Assembly (NCBI GenBank): GCA_017303715.1
Contig: JAFLBZ010000038.1
Span: 1 to 40,456, forward strand
Origin: Rhodothermia bacterium
Lineage (GTDB): Bacteria; Bacteroidota; Rhodothermia; Rhodothermales; UBA2364
Direction of reading: 5' to 3'
Length of the DNA stretch: 40,456 nucleotides
Shown here: positions 8,370-17,400 of the stretch, one piece after another
Numbering within the stretch: position 1 is the stretch's first letter
Layout: each line of letters begins with the position of its first letter
Made by a program: the position numbers and the translations under genes
The notes under the pieces: model-generated
Seen by the model: only the letters and a program-made list of their open reading frames with translations
What the model was told of the DNA's origin: nothing
Databases searched by the model: none

Positions 8370-10619
8370 ATGAAATCTTGTCTTCGCTTCTGCATACTGG
8401 TTGTATTGGCCGGAAGTTCTTGGCTTTTGGCCCAAACGCCCGACGCCGAAATCATTACGTTTGATAAACTTTTTAGTGGATACTATGGTGGCGAGGGCTT
8501 TGGCCCTGTTCGTTGGTTGGAAAATGGCACCGCCTATACCACCTTAGAGCGCCCCGCCAATGGAAGTGCAGGACAAGACTTGGTACGATACGATACGGCC
8601 ACTGGTGCGCGAAGCGTCCTGATTCCGGCCAGCACCTTTATCCCAAAAGGCACTGCAAATCCTTTAGAACTGGAAGAATACGAGTGGTCGCCGGATCGCA
8701 AACAACTCCTGATTTTCACCAATTCCGAGCGCGTTTGGCGCACCAATACACGTGGGGATTATTGGGTTTTGGAGGTGGCAACTGGGAAATTGTGGCAATT
8801 GGGCGGCAAGGCTCCCGCTTCTACACTCATGTTTGCCAAATTTTCGCCGGATGGAAGGCATGTGGCCTATGTGTGCCAGAACAACCTCTACGTAGAGACA
8901 CTCGCAACCAAACGCATTGTGCAACTCACCCGTGATGGCTCCAGAACCACCATTAATGGAACCTTCGATTGGGTGTATGAGGAAGAATTTGGCTTGCAAG
9001 ATGGCTTCCGATGGAGTCCGGACGGAAAAAACATCGCTTATTGGCAATTGGATGCAAAAGGGGTAAGGGATTTCCTGATGATCAACAATACAGATTCATT
9101 GTATTCCTATGTAATTCCAATTCAGTACCCCAAAGCTGGAACCACGAACTCGGCGGCTCGCGTTGGTGTAGTGGCTGCAACTGGTGGCCCGACTATCTGG
9201 ATGAACGTACCGGGAGATCGTCGGAACAACTACATTGCGCGGATGGAGTGGGCGGGAAATGCCCAAGAATTGGTGATCCAACGCATGAACCGGAAACAAA
9301 ATACCAACCAAGTCATGTTGTGTGAGGCCAAAACCGGACGCACGCGCACCGTCTTTACCGATGCCGACCCCAAGGCATGGGTAGATGTGGTGGATGATGT
9401 GATCTGGACGAACGACAGCCAAACGTTTACTTGGGTCAGTGAGCGAGACGGGTGGCGGAAACTGTACAAAATCCAACGGGATGGCAGCCGTGTAGAAGTC
9501 GTTACCAAGGGCGATTTTGATGTGGCGCGGGTACTGCAAATAGACCCTACGTCGGGATGGGTGTATTACATGGCCTCGCCGGAAAATCCCACACAACGTT
9601 ACCTCTACCGCATCCGCTTAGACGGAACGGGCAACGAGCGGCTCACCCCGATGCAACAATCGGGCGTACACCAATACACGATTTCGCCCAATGGCCAATT
9701 TGCCTTACACACTTGGTCGTCTTTTGGCGTGCCGCCCGTCACCGAGATCATCCGCCTGCCCATACACGAAACCCTCCGTATTCCCGTACCCAATACCCGC
9801 ATGAAAGCGCGCGTGGCCGAAATTCGCACTGCAAAGTCCGAGTTCTTTCGCATAGATGCCGGAAATGGGGTGCAGTTGGATGGTTGGATCATGAAACCCG
9901 CCGATTTTGATCCCGCCAAAAAATACCCAATCCTCTTCCACGTATATGGTGAGCCTGCCGGACAAACCGTCATGGATTCTTGGGGCGGACGGAACTTCCT
10001 ATGGCACACCATGCTCACGCAAAAAGGCTATATCGTGGCCAGTTTGGACAATCGGGGCACGCCTTCTTTGCGTGGTCGGGATTGGCGAAAGGTGATTTAC
10101 GGCAAAATTGGGGTTCTGGCGTCAGAGGAACAAGCTACGGCCTCGCAGAATATGGCCCGAAAATGGTCTTGGATAGACTCCACAAGAGTCGGGGTTTGGG
10201 GTTGGAGTGGCGGCGGCTCTATGACCCTTAACCTACTCTTCCGCTCGCCCGAATGGTACAAAATGGGCATGTCGGTAGCACCCGTCCCCGATCAACGGCT
10301 CTACGATACCATCTACCAAGAACGATATATGGATACCCCCCAAGACAATCCAGAAGGCTATCGGATTGGGTCGCCCCTCACATTTGCAGACCAACTCAAG
10401 GGGAACCTTTTGGTGGTGCATGGCACAGGGGACGACAACGTGCATTACCAAGGAACCGAGCGCTTGATCAATGCACTGATTGAGGCCAATAAACCATTTA
10501 CCATGATGGCCTATCCCAATAGGGCACATGGCATTTATGAAGGAAAAAACACCAGCCGTCATTTGTATGAATTGCTCACCCGTTATTTGCTTACCAATTT
10601 AGCTGTAGGCGCACGATAG
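8370..10619 (+). CDS. S9 family dipeptidyl-peptidase IV-like peptidase
   Basis: Secreted/periplasmic serine peptidase of 749 aa that removes N-terminal dipeptides, typically Xaa-Pro. A signal peptide (MKSCLRFC...SSWLLAQ) is followed by an eight-bladed-propeller DPPIV_N domain. This carries the double-Glu motif VYEEEFGL (about residues 202-209) that binds the substrate N-terminus. The C-terminal alpha/beta hydrolase has nucleophile GWSGGGS (Ser613), the Asp in GTGDDNVHYQ and the His in RAHGIYEG. The frame is open from 8322, but that would put about 16 odd residues before the signal peptide, so ATG 8370 is chosen. It appears intact and monocistronic, downstream of the pseudogene. Confidence 0.95.
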   Translation: MKSCLRFCILVVLAGSSWLLAQTPDAEIITFDKLFSGYYGGEGFGPVRWLENGTAYTTLERPANGSAGQDLVRYDTATGARSVLIPASTFIPKGTANPLELEEYEWSPDRKQLLIFTNSERVWRTNTRGDYWVLEVATGKLWQLGGKAPASTLMFAKFSPDGRHVAYVCQNNLYVETLATKRIVQLTRDGSRTTINGTFDWVYEEEFGLQDGFRWSPDGKNIAYWQLDAKGVRDFLMINNTDSLYSYVIPIQYPKAGTTNSAARVGVVAATGGPTIWMNVPGDRRNNYIARMEWAGNAQELVIQRMNRKQNTNQVMLCEAKTGRTRTVFTDADPKAWVDVVDDVIWTNDSQTFTWVSERDGWRKLYKIQRDGSRVEVVTKGDFDVARVLQIDPTSGWVYYMASPENPTQRYLYRIRLDGTGNERLTPMQQSGVHQYTISPNGQFALHTWSSFGVPPVTEIIRLPIHETLRIPVPNTRMKARVAEIRTAKSEFFRIDAGNGVQLDGWIMKPADFDPAKKYPILFHVYGEPAGQTVMDSWGGRNFLWHTMLTQKGYIVASLDNRGTPSLRGRDWRKVIYGKIGVLASEEQATASQNMARKWSWIDSTRVGVWGWSGGGSMTLNLLFRSPEWYKMGMSVAPVPDQRLYDTIYQERYMDTPQDNPEGYRIGSPLTFADQLKGNLLVVHGTGDDNVHYQGTERLINALIEANKPFTMMAYPNRAHGIYEGKNTSRHLYELLTRYLLTNLAVGAR

Positions 10620-10711
10620 CCCCCCTTAACAAAATAAATGACCAATCTTACGCCCATGCAGAAATACCTCTTTTGCCTTCATAACAACAATGCCAATTCT
10701 TTGTGATGAAC

Positions 10712-10740
10712 TGTGGGTGTAAGCCATACTTGCACCCACA
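10712..10740. other. 12-bp stem-loop
   Basis: TGTGGGTGTAAG (10712-10723) pairs with CTTGCACCCACA (10729-10740), with one G-T wobble and a 5-nt loop. It lies between the convergent S9 peptidase and propeller lipoprotein genes. It is followed on the plus strand by an A-tract rather than a T-tract, so it is not a standard intrinsic terminator, although its position suggests transcription termination or mRNA 3-prime protection. Confidence 0.6.
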
Positions 10741-10820
10741 AAAAAGTTAAACAATGAAAAAATAGGGGCTTTATACACGAGCTATAACGACGGAATTATT
10801 AAGATAGGGTATTTTCGTCA

Positions 10821-11993
10821 TTAATTATTTGATTCAAATGTAAACTTGATTTTTTGTATTGATTCAAACCTCCCTTCTTTCTTGAAATAAAAATTATCTT
10901 CTTTATCTTTTGCCAATGGTAACAAATCAGAAACACCTATTTTACCTTCAGGTAATAATGGAAATTTTTGAATTATATAGTATTTAGGGACATCAGTGCC
11001 TTTTTGGTACAGCTCTATACCCAAATCTCTTGTTGTGTTATTTTGTATGAATGTGAAATGTGCTAAATCACCATTAGATAAATAAAACAATCCTTTACTT
11101 TCATTGAAATATTTAATAAACATCTTTTGACCATTTAACGAAATGGATTCATGGAAACTACCTAAAACAGCTTTATTACCCATATTAAATCTAATATTTT
11201 CATTTTGATACTTTAATCCATAAATGGTTTTTGTTTTTTGATAATCGGTATCTTTAATCTTATATGTCACAATACCCTTTTGTAAAATCCGAGGGCTTAT
11301 ACTAACTTTATCATCCAATATCGAAATATTGACTTTGTTACCAACGAGATCAAAATACCTTATATTTATATCTATACCATTATACCCAATATCATCTAAA
11401 CTCCCTAAAGGTCTAAATGATTTTACTTCCTTCATCCAATCATTCTTCCCAGTAAAATAAATAAAACCACTATCATCAAATACATTTAAAAGATACCCAT
11501 TATTGATTTTTTGCAAATGAGCACTATTGCCTCCCCATAAAACCTTAACTGAGTTAATCAAATTAAAAAATCCATCGTATATATTTACCTTACTATTATG
11601 TTTATCATACACTCCAATCTGATCGTCGTGCATACCAAAAATGGAAGTTATGTCAAAAAAATCTTTCGGAGATTCGCCTCTTTCTCCCAATTCTTTTATG
11701 AGATTCCCATTTACATCAAAAACCTTGACACTCATCGCCATAATATCTCCCACCCACAAATTACCTTTGTAATCGGCATATGCATCTGAAATCCTGCCTA
11801 ACTCAGCATTCGGATTGTTTTCACTATTTTTGCCAATTTCAATTAAAACTGTTTTTTTAAGCGTTCTTAAATTGCTTTTGGAAGGCTGATGGTTACGATT
11901 GTCCTTACATGATATAAGAAAGGATGAGGTCGCTAAAAATAATAAAAATAAAAAGGTATAAATATAAACATTATTTTTGTTAGTATAGAGCAT
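10821..11993 (-). CDS. Six-bladed beta-propeller-like lipoprotein
   Basis: 390-aa exported lipoprotein: hydrophobic N-terminus with lipobox FLISC (Cys about residue 29) and a charged linker. Repeated propeller blade motifs follow: DAYADYKGNLWVGD, VKVFDVNGNLIKELG and IGVYDKHNSKVNIYDG. These resemble the 6-bladed beta-propeller (NHL/DUF5128, BF3164-like) lipoproteins common in Bacteroidota. Those are often encoded beside small secreted peptides such as the NVEALA family. Here it is last in a minus-strand trio with a Cys-rich peptide and a CxxC lipoprotein. The gene is visibly AT-richer than the flanking housekeeping genes, suggesting acquisition. The molecular function is unknown. Confidence 0.75.
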   Translation of the reverse strand: MLYTNKNNVYIYTFLFLLFLATSSFLISCKDNRNHQPSKSNLRTLKKTVLIEIGKNSENNPNAELGRISDAYADYKGNLWVGDIMAMSVKVFDVNGNLIKELGERGESPKDFFDITSIFGMHDDQIGVYDKHNSKVNIYDGFFNLINSVKVLWGGNSAHLQKINNGYLLNVFDDSGFIYFTGKNDWMKEVKSFRPLGSLDDIGYNGIDINIRYFDLVGNKVNISILDDKVSISPRILQKGIVTYKIKDTDYQKTKTIYGLKYQNENIRFNMGNKAVLGSFHESISLNGQKMFIKYFNESKGLFYLSNGDLAHFTFIQNNTTRDLGIELYQKGTDVPKYYIIQKFPLLPEGKIGVSDLLPLAKDKEDNFYFKKEGRFESIQKIKFTFESNN

Positions 11994-12084
11994 TTTAATA
12001 TTGTTTTTTGTGGAGGTTAATACAAATTTTTGGAATTAATTCACTCTGCGTAACGTGAATAAACTGTTAGCTGTGGTTAGATTT

Positions 12085-12318
12085 TTAACTGCCGCAGTTT
12101 CCCCAAGTAACACAACTTAAATCGTATGTTTTTGAGCCATTAGGATGGTACGTAACACTCAACGTTTCTTTGCAATATTTCGCTTCGTTGCTTAACCCAC
12201 CTTGACATTCTTCATTACTAGTACAGTTGTAACAATTTGGCGGAAGTGCATTTACGAAATCCACCACTGTTAAAAACATTACTAAAATAGAAAAACAGAA
12301 TAAAGTTGTACGTTTCAT
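12085..12318 (-). CDS. Small secreted six-cysteine peptide
   Basis: 77-aa protein with a clear signal peptide (MKRTTLFCFSILVMFLTVVD, then FVNA). The mature region of about 53 aa contains six cysteines, in PNCYNCTSNEECQGG, AKYCKE, LSCVTW and a C-terminal GNCGS. An even cysteine count and export suggest three disulfides. The ATG at 12318 is preferred over an upstream ATG at 12333 because GGGGGTAG lies just before it and the signal peptide begins there. It resembles in size and context the small Cys-containing exported peptides of Bacteroidota (NVEALA-type), but it lacks that motif and I do not recognise a named family. Its neighbours are two lipoproteins on the same strand, probably one transcription unit. 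Confidence 0.7.
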   Translation of the reverse strand: MKRTTLFCFSILVMFLTVVDFVNALPPNCYNCTSNEECQGGLSNEAKYCKETLSVTYHPNGSKTYDLSCVTWGNCGS

Positions 12319-12382
12319 ACAAACTACCCCCAATAATTGATGATGATATAATTGATGTAGGTTTGAAATTCGATAATCTAAC

Positions 12383-12907
12383 CTACATTAGGAATTTTCT
12401 TAGTACTAGTTTTTTTTCTTGATCCGAAATGGGTCGAGCTAAGAGGTCTTCGCTAAACAATAGTTTATCATTTCTATTGTCTATAATTAAGACTTTATCC
12501 TTCCCTGTAATATACTTAGGAACATTTATTGGGATGTTCTTTTCTTTTTTTTCCCGTAGTACAAATAGGAAAGGTATATCAAGCTTTATTAGGCGTATGA
12601 ATTTTTCAGCATATTCTTTGTCTTGGTACAGAACAAGTCCTTTTATATCTATTCTGTCTTGAAACTCCTGACTATCAATTAATCTTTTCCATGTATAAAT
12701 ATCGTTCATACAATACGAACAAACAGGTGGATTAATTACAAATAAAATTGTCCTACTTTTATAACTTGAAATATACGATGAAATATCAACACTATCACTG
12801 TTATGAAAACGTTTTTTATTTTGTATATTTTCTGCTTTGTATTGGGAATCTGAACATCCTGAAAGAATAAAATATCCCGATATAAATAATAAAGAAAGAG
12901 TTTTCAT
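12383..12907 (-). CDS. CxxC lipoprotein, thioredoxin-like
   Basis: 174-aa exported lipoprotein with lipobox ILSGC (Cys about residue 18). The core TILFVINPPVCSYCMNDIYTWKRL has the beta-strand plus CxxC layout of periplasmic thiol-disulfide proteins (TlpA/redoxin-like). The Pro-rich approach and a helix after the second Cys are as expected. The remaining thioredoxin fold is only weakly recognisable (VLYQDKEYAEKFIRL, IPFLFVL). It is first in the minus-strand trio, 64 bp before the Cys-rich peptide gene, so it could help form or reduce the peptide disulfides, which is an inference. The gene is AT-rich. Confidence 0.65.
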   Translation of the reverse strand: MKTLSLLFISGYFILSGCSDSQYKAENIQNKKRFHNSDSVDISSYISSYKSRTILFVINPPVCSYCMNDIYTWKRLIDSQEFQDRIDIKGLVLYQDKEYAEKFIRLIKLDIPFLFVLREKKEKNIPINVPKYITGKDKVLIIDNRNDKLLFSEDLLARPISDQEKKLVLRKFLM

Positions 12908-13430
12908 TAGACTGTTTTTTATCTTGATAAGAATATATTTGATATATAGTGATTATAAAAAAAAACTTAATTAAATCAACACATAAACATTATCTTGATA
13001 AAATCTTTATAATCTTGATAGCAAATATCACCTTACACCGAGGTTGCGGCGGTATTGATGGCATTTGGGTACGAGAGAAGCCGCCGCAGAAGTTTCCATG
13101 TACATAGAAGGACTTAAAAGGACAGCTTATTTATATCGCTTGCACACCTCCAGAGGGTTTGGGGCAGAAAGGACTTTGTTTTTATGAGTTGGTGTAAAAT
13201 TTGTTGGTAATAAAGAATATCTATTAATTATTAAATATATATAATTACTATACAAAATAGCTTTAAAGCATGTATGAGTAATAAGGTCTTGAAGTTTTCT
13301 AAAAATCCAACTCGATTTGAAACTTTTGTGTTCCCTAAGCCAACATTGTTTTCTACAACTCAATTCCGCTTTTAAGTTGGAAGTGGTTCCATGTTTTTTA
13401 CCTCCTCAATCCTTAAACAAAACCCCATTT
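12908..13430. other. AT-rich intergenic region
   Basis: Spacer between the divergent peptide/lipoprotein unit and the DedA-family gene. Several TATCTTGATAA-like stretches lie just upstream of the lipoprotein (for example around 12918-12930, 12990-13000 and 13011-13021) and may belong to its promoter region. A GC-richer patch at about 13030-13180 looks like a relic of coding DNA but could not be identified. Confidence 0.4.
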
Positions 13431-14084
13431 ATGCAGACCACAACCGAGAAAGACCGATACAGCGGCCTATTTGGCTGGGTACATCGAATTAAAGACTGGG
13501 TAGAATCCCTTGCCACAAAACCCTATGGTGTACCTGCCTTGGCTTTGCTTGCCTTCACGGAGTCCATTTTTTTTCCTATCCCGCCGGATGTATTGTTGAT
13601 GGCGCTTTGTGTTGGTTTGCCCAAACGATCGCTTTGGTTCGCTCTTGTCTGTACGATTGGTTCTGTTGTTGGTGGGGCATTCGGATATGGGATTGGGCAT
13701 TTTTTGTGGTATGATGCTGCTGGCGGATTTAGTGGATTTGCACAGTTTTTCTTTACCCACATTCCCGGTTTCACAAACGAAGTTTTTAATCGTGCAGGTG
13801 AGTTATACCGCCAGTATGACTTTTGGGCGGTGATGGTTGCGGGGCTTACGCCTGTCCCATACAAAGTGGCGACGATTACGGCAGGTGTTTTTGAACTGAA
13901 TTTTGTGGTCTTTATGCTGGCCTCGGTTGCGAGTCGGGCGTTGCGCTTTTTCTTGATTGGGGCTTTGTTTTACTTCTTTGGTCGCGCCATCAAAGCCTTT
14001 ATTGACAAATATTTGGAAATTTTGAGCGTCCTATTTGTGGTCTTATTGGTGGGTGGCTTCTTGGTCATCCGCTGGTTGAGCTAA
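13431..14084 (+). CDS. DedA/YqaA-family membrane protein
   Basis: SNARE-associated (VTT-domain) membrane protein of about 217 aa with a short cytoplasmic N-terminus. Family hallmarks are LAFTESIFFPIPPDVLLMAL, the glycine-rich segment VGGAFGYGIGHFLW and the amphipathic motif GLTPVPYKVATITAGVF, followed by RALRFFLIGALFYFFGR. YqaA/DedA proteins take part in membrane homeostasis, with some members implicated in undecaprenyl-phosphate or phospholipid translocation. The ATG at 13431 is used because the upstream open frame from 13317 encodes an unrelated sequence. A terminator follows directly. Confidence 0.9.
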   Translation: MQTTTEKDRYSGLFGWVHRIKDWVESLATKPYGVPALALLAFTESIFFPIPPDVLLMALCVGLPKRSLWFALVCTIGSVVGGAFGYGIGHFLWYDAAGGFSGFAQFFFTHIPGFTNEVFNRAGELYRQYDFWAVMVAGLTPVPYKVATITAGVFELNFVVFMLASVASRALRFFLIGALFYFFGRAIKAFIDKYLEILSVLFVVLLVGGFLVIRWLS

Positions 14085-14109
14085 AACGTGAATAGGTCTA
14101 TTCCGGAGA

Positions 14110-14139
14110 AGGGGCGGCCTATTAGAACCGCCTCTTTAA
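14110..14139 (+). terminator. Intrinsic terminator after DedA-family gene
   Basis: AGGGGCGG (14110-14117) pairs with CCGCCTCT (14128-14135), with one wobble pair and a 10-nt loop, followed by TTAATT. It lies 26 bp after the stop codon. Confidence 0.7.
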
Positions 14140-14267
14140 TTCGTATGAGCCAATTTTCATCATTTCATACCGATCGTCTAAAAAATTTCATGCCAACAGC
14201 CTAAACACCTTTGTAGATTGTTGCAGTCCCTGCGTGCCATCCTTTCAACAGCAAACACGTTACGCAC

Positions 14268-16994
14268 ATGAGCGAAAAGAAAAACCTATTTGGAGCAAGA
14301 CAACTATTTGATACTGGCTCCGGACAAGCCTACCTCTACCGTTTAGACAAATTGGAGCAGGATGGTCTTGGGCAAATTAGCCGCTTACCCTTCTCCATCA
14401 AAGTCCTCTTGGAGTCCGCGCTCCGGAATTGCGACGACTATGTCGTGCCAAAATCCGCGATCGAGCGTTTGGCCGCCTACGATCCAGCCAATCCCGTAGC
14501 CGAAGAAATCCCGTTCTTGCCCGCACGGGTCATATTACAAGACTTTACAGGCGTTCCTTGTGTGGTGGATCTTGCCGCCATGCGCTCCGCCATGCAACGA
14601 TTGGGCGGAAATCCCGACGTGATTAACCCCCGCGTGCCCGTGGATTTGGTGATTGACCACTCGGTACAAGTGGATGAGTATGGCTCGGAAGCCGCAATGC
14701 TCATCAATAGTCAATTGGAATTTGAACGGAACCGCGAACGCTACGAGTTTTTGCGCTGGGGACAACAAGCCTTGGATAATTTTGGCGTAGTCCCGCCCGC
14801 ACGCGGCATTGTACACCAGATCAACTTGGAGTACCTCGCAAAGGCCGTTTGGAAACGACCAGAAGAAAATGGCATTGATGTCATCTATCCAGATTCGCTT
14901 GTCGGAACCGATAGCCATACCACCATGATAAACGGTCTTGGGATTGTAGGTTGGGGCGTGGGTGGCATCGAAGCCGAAGCCGTTATGCTTGGACAACCGA
15001 TCTACATGCTCATTCCACAAGTGATTGGCTTTAAACTCGAAGGTAAACTCCGGGAAGGCGTTACCCCAACCGACCTCACGCTGACGATCACCCAAATGCT
15101 CCGCAAAAAGGGTGTTGTGGATAAATTTGTAGAATTTTATGGCCCCGGTATCTCCAGTATCGGCTTGGCAGACCGTGCAATGATTGCCAATATGGCTCCC
15201 GAATATGGTGCGACCATTGGTTTCTTCCCGATTGATGATGAGGCGCTTAGCTACCTACGCCGGACAGGCCGCGATGAGGCTTTGGTGACAATGGTGGAAC
15301 GTTATAACAAAGAGCAAGGACTTTTCCGCACGGACGATACCCCAGACCCCGTCTTTACCGACACCTTGTCGTTGAATTTGGATGACGTAGTACCAAGTGT
15401 GGCTGGCCCCAAACGTCCGCAGGATCGGATTTTTGTACCCGAAGTAGGGAAAGCATTCCAAGCCGCCCTTACCGCTCCAATTGGCCCCGCCGGATTTGGA
15501 ACAGCCGCCGAGAAAAGTGCCGCCACCTCTACCTATGACGATGGAAAGCAACAGCTTACCATGAAACATGGTGACGTGGTCATTGCGGCCATTACCTCTT
15601 GTACCAATACCTCGAACCCCTTTGTTTTGATGGGTGCGGGCCTGATTGCCAAAAAAGCCGTTGAACGTGGCCTTAAGGTGAAGCCCTACGTCAAAACCTC
15701 GCTCGCACCGGGGAGCCGTGTGGTTACAGAATACCTCCGAGAAGCCGGCCTGCTGCCTTATCTGAACCAAATCGGGTTTAATGTCGTGGGATACGGTTGT
15801 ACCACTTGTATCGGGAACTCCGGACCACTGCGCGAACCCGTCAATAAAGCCATTACTGATGGCGACTTGGTGGTAGCTGGCGTACTTTCTGGTAACCGCA
15901 ACTTCGAGGGGCGCGTTCATCCGCTCGTAAAAGCCAATTACCTCGCCTCACCCATGCTGGTGGTTTCCTATGCCCTCGCCGGAACGGTGGACTTGGATTT
16001 GATGAACGATCCCATTGGCGCAAATGACTTAGGCGAAACTATTTACCTCAAAGACCTCTGGCCAACTGCCGCCGAAGTGAATGAATTGGTGGAAAAATAT
16101 GTGACGGCTTCCATGTTTCTCAAAGAATACAATGGTGTGGAAACCTCGAACGAAGATTGGAATGCTATTCCGGTGGCAGAGGGCGCACTTTATGAATGGA
16201 ATGACGCCTCTACCTACGTTCAAGAACCGCCCTTCTTCACCACGCTCACCCGCGATGTCTCGGCCATTCAGTCTATTCATGGTGCAAAAGTGTTGCTAAA
16301 ATTAGGCGACTCTGTGACCACCGACCACATCTCGCCCGCAGGTTCCTTCAAAAAGGACACCCCGGCTGGTACATATCTGTTGGCCAACGGTATCGAGCCG
16401 AAAGATTTTAACAGCTATGGATCGCGGCGGGGCGCACACGAAGTGATGATGCGCGGAACTTTTGCCAATATCCGGATCCGGAACCAAGTGGCACCGGGAA
16501 CCGAAGGTGGATGGACGACCTACTTCCCTACAGGTGACGTAACAAGCGTGTATGATGCCTCCATGAAGTACCAAGATGCCGGAACACCTTTGGTGGTATT
16601 AGGCGGGAAAGATTATGGGATGGGATCATCGCGCGACTGGGCCGCCAAAGGAACCATGCTTTTGGGCGTAAAAGCTGTGATTGCCGAAAGTTTTGAACGG
16701 ATTCACCGCTCCAACCTCGTTGGGATGGGCGTGTTGCCGTTGGTCTATAAAGCCGGAGAAAGCGCTGAGACATTGGGCTTGGACGGAACGGAAACCTTTG
16801 ACATTCCTGTTACCGATGACGTTACACCGCGCCAAGAGATCACCGTTACCGCTACCAAAGCCGACGGAATGCAGGTGCAATTCCAAGCCATTTGCCGCTT
16901 AGATACCCCCATTGATGTGGATTATTACCGCAACGGCGGCATCCTGAACTACGTACTCCGCGAGTTCCTGAACCAAGCTTCGGTTGCGGCATAA
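14268..16994 (+). CDS. acnA: Aconitate hydratase, AcnA/IRP1 type
   Basis: TCA-cycle enzyme interconverting citrate and isocitrate via a [4Fe-4S] cluster. At 908 aa it has the usual AcnA length. Cluster cysteines are visible: SCTNTSNP (Cys445) and [12 protein letters not shown] (Cys511, Cys514). Other landmarks are [28 protein letters not shown] and the swivel-domain motifs [29 protein letters not shown] and [16 protein letters not shown]. The gene is intact, monocistronic, and closed by a strong terminator. A CACCTTTG sequence about 60 bp upstream may be a degenerate -7 element. Confidence 0.97.
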   Translation: MSEKKNLFGARQLFDTGSGQAYLYRLDKLEQDGLGQISRLPFSIKVLLESALRNCDDYVVPKSAIERLAAYDPANPVAEEIPFLPARVILQDFTGVPCVVDLAAMRSAMQRLGGNPDVINPRVPVDLVIDHSVQVDEYGSEAAMLINSQLEFERNRERYEFLRWGQQALDNFGVVPPARGIVHQINLEYLAKAVWKRPEENGIDVIYPDSLVGTDSHTTMINGLGIVGWGVGGIEAEAVMLGQPIYMLIPQVIGFKLEGKLREGVTPTDLTLTITQMLRKKGVVDKFVEFYGPGISSIGLADRAMIANMAPEYGATIGFFPIDDEALSYLRRTGRDEALVTMVERYNKEQGLFRTDDTPDPVFTDTLSLNLDDVVPSVAGPKRPQDRIFVPEVGKAFQAALTAPIGPAGFGTAAEKSAATSTYDDGKQQLTMKHGDVVIAAITSCTNTSNPFVLMGAGLIAKKAVERGLKVKPYVKTSLAPGSRVVTEYLREAGLLPYLNQIGFNVVGYGCTTCIGNSGPLREPVNKAITDGDLVVAGVLSGNRNFEGRVHPLVKANYLASPMLVVSYALAGTVDLDLMNDPIGANDLGETIYLKDLWPTAAEVNELVEKYVTASMFLKEYNGVETSNEDWNAIPVAEGALYEWNDASTYVQEPPFFTTLTRDVSAIQSIHGAKVLLKLGDSVTTDHISPAGSFKKDTPAGTYLLANGIEPKDFNSYGSRRGAHEVMMRGTFANIRIRNQVAPGTEGGWTTYFPTGDVTSVYDASMKYQDAGTPLVVLGGKDYGMGSSRDWAAKGTMLLGVKAVIAESFERIHRSNLVGMGVLPLVYKAGESAETLGLDGTETFDIPVTDDVTPRQEITVTATKADGMQVQFQAICRLDTPIDVDYYRNGGILNYVLREFLNQASVAA

Positions 16995-17024
16995 GTTCGA
17001 TGGAGCTCAATGTACATTTATGAA

Positions 17025-17062
17025 AAGAGGCTACTTCCACATCGGGAGTAGCCTCTTCTTTT
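17025..17062 (+). terminator. Strong intrinsic terminator after acnA
   Basis: AGAGGCTACT (17026-17035) pairs perfectly with AGTAGCCTCT (17047-17056). The stem is extended inwards by about three more pairs and followed by TCTTTT. It is partly symmetric (an A-run lies upstream), so it may also serve the convergent minus-strand gene at 17080. Confidence 0.9.
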
Positions 17063-17079
17063 ATGAGAAAGATTGGATT

Positions 17080-17301
17080 TTATAAACGATCAGCTTCCAA
17101 TTCAGGTTCAAGTTGAGGCGCACGGTCTAAAATCTCCAAAAAATCGGCTTGAGAAATGTTTTCCGCTTTTTCTTCCCAATAACTTTGAAACCAGTGATAT
17201 AATTGATCTTGTAACACCGTTTCAACTGTTTGCGATTGCTTTTTTACGACTTTTTGTGCTTTTTCGTAAAGAGCATCTGGAATTTCAAAAGTAATTGTCA
17301 T
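17080..17301 (-). CDS. Small hypothetical protein, antitoxin-like
   Basis: 73-aa protein. The N-terminus MTITFEIPDALYEKAQKV resembles the beta-strand plus helix opening of small DNA-binding antitoxin-type proteins often found beside PIN toxins. The rest is helical, acidic and ends EPELEADRL. No partner toxin is adjacent: PhoD lies upstream on the same strand and acnA converges. It could be an orphan antitoxin relative or an unrelated small protein. Function is not assignable. Confidence 0.6.
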   Translation of the reverse strand: MTITFEIPDALYEKAQKVVKKQSQTVETVLQDQLYHWFQSYWEEKAENISQADFLEILDRAPQLEPELEADRL

Positions 17302-17319
17302 TTGTTTGATGGACTAAAA

Positions 17320-17355
17320 TAAAAATTTGGGGGTGCTTCTATAAGAGACAACCCC
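17320..17355 (-). terminator. Possible terminator after PhoD-type gene
   Basis: On the minus strand GGGGTTG (17355-17349) can pair with CACCCCC (17335-17329) with one mismatch, followed by AAATTTTTATTTT. This lies 45 bp after the phosphatase stop, before the small gene at 17301. It is a weak candidate. Confidence 0.4.
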
Positions 17356-17400
17356 TTTTTTTATGAGCAATGGAAATTTTATCCAAACGTGCGTTATCGG

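Noticed and set aside
10712-10740. Intrinsic terminator
   Set aside because: A 12-bp stem is present, but neither strand has a T-tract after it, so I list it only as a stem-loop.
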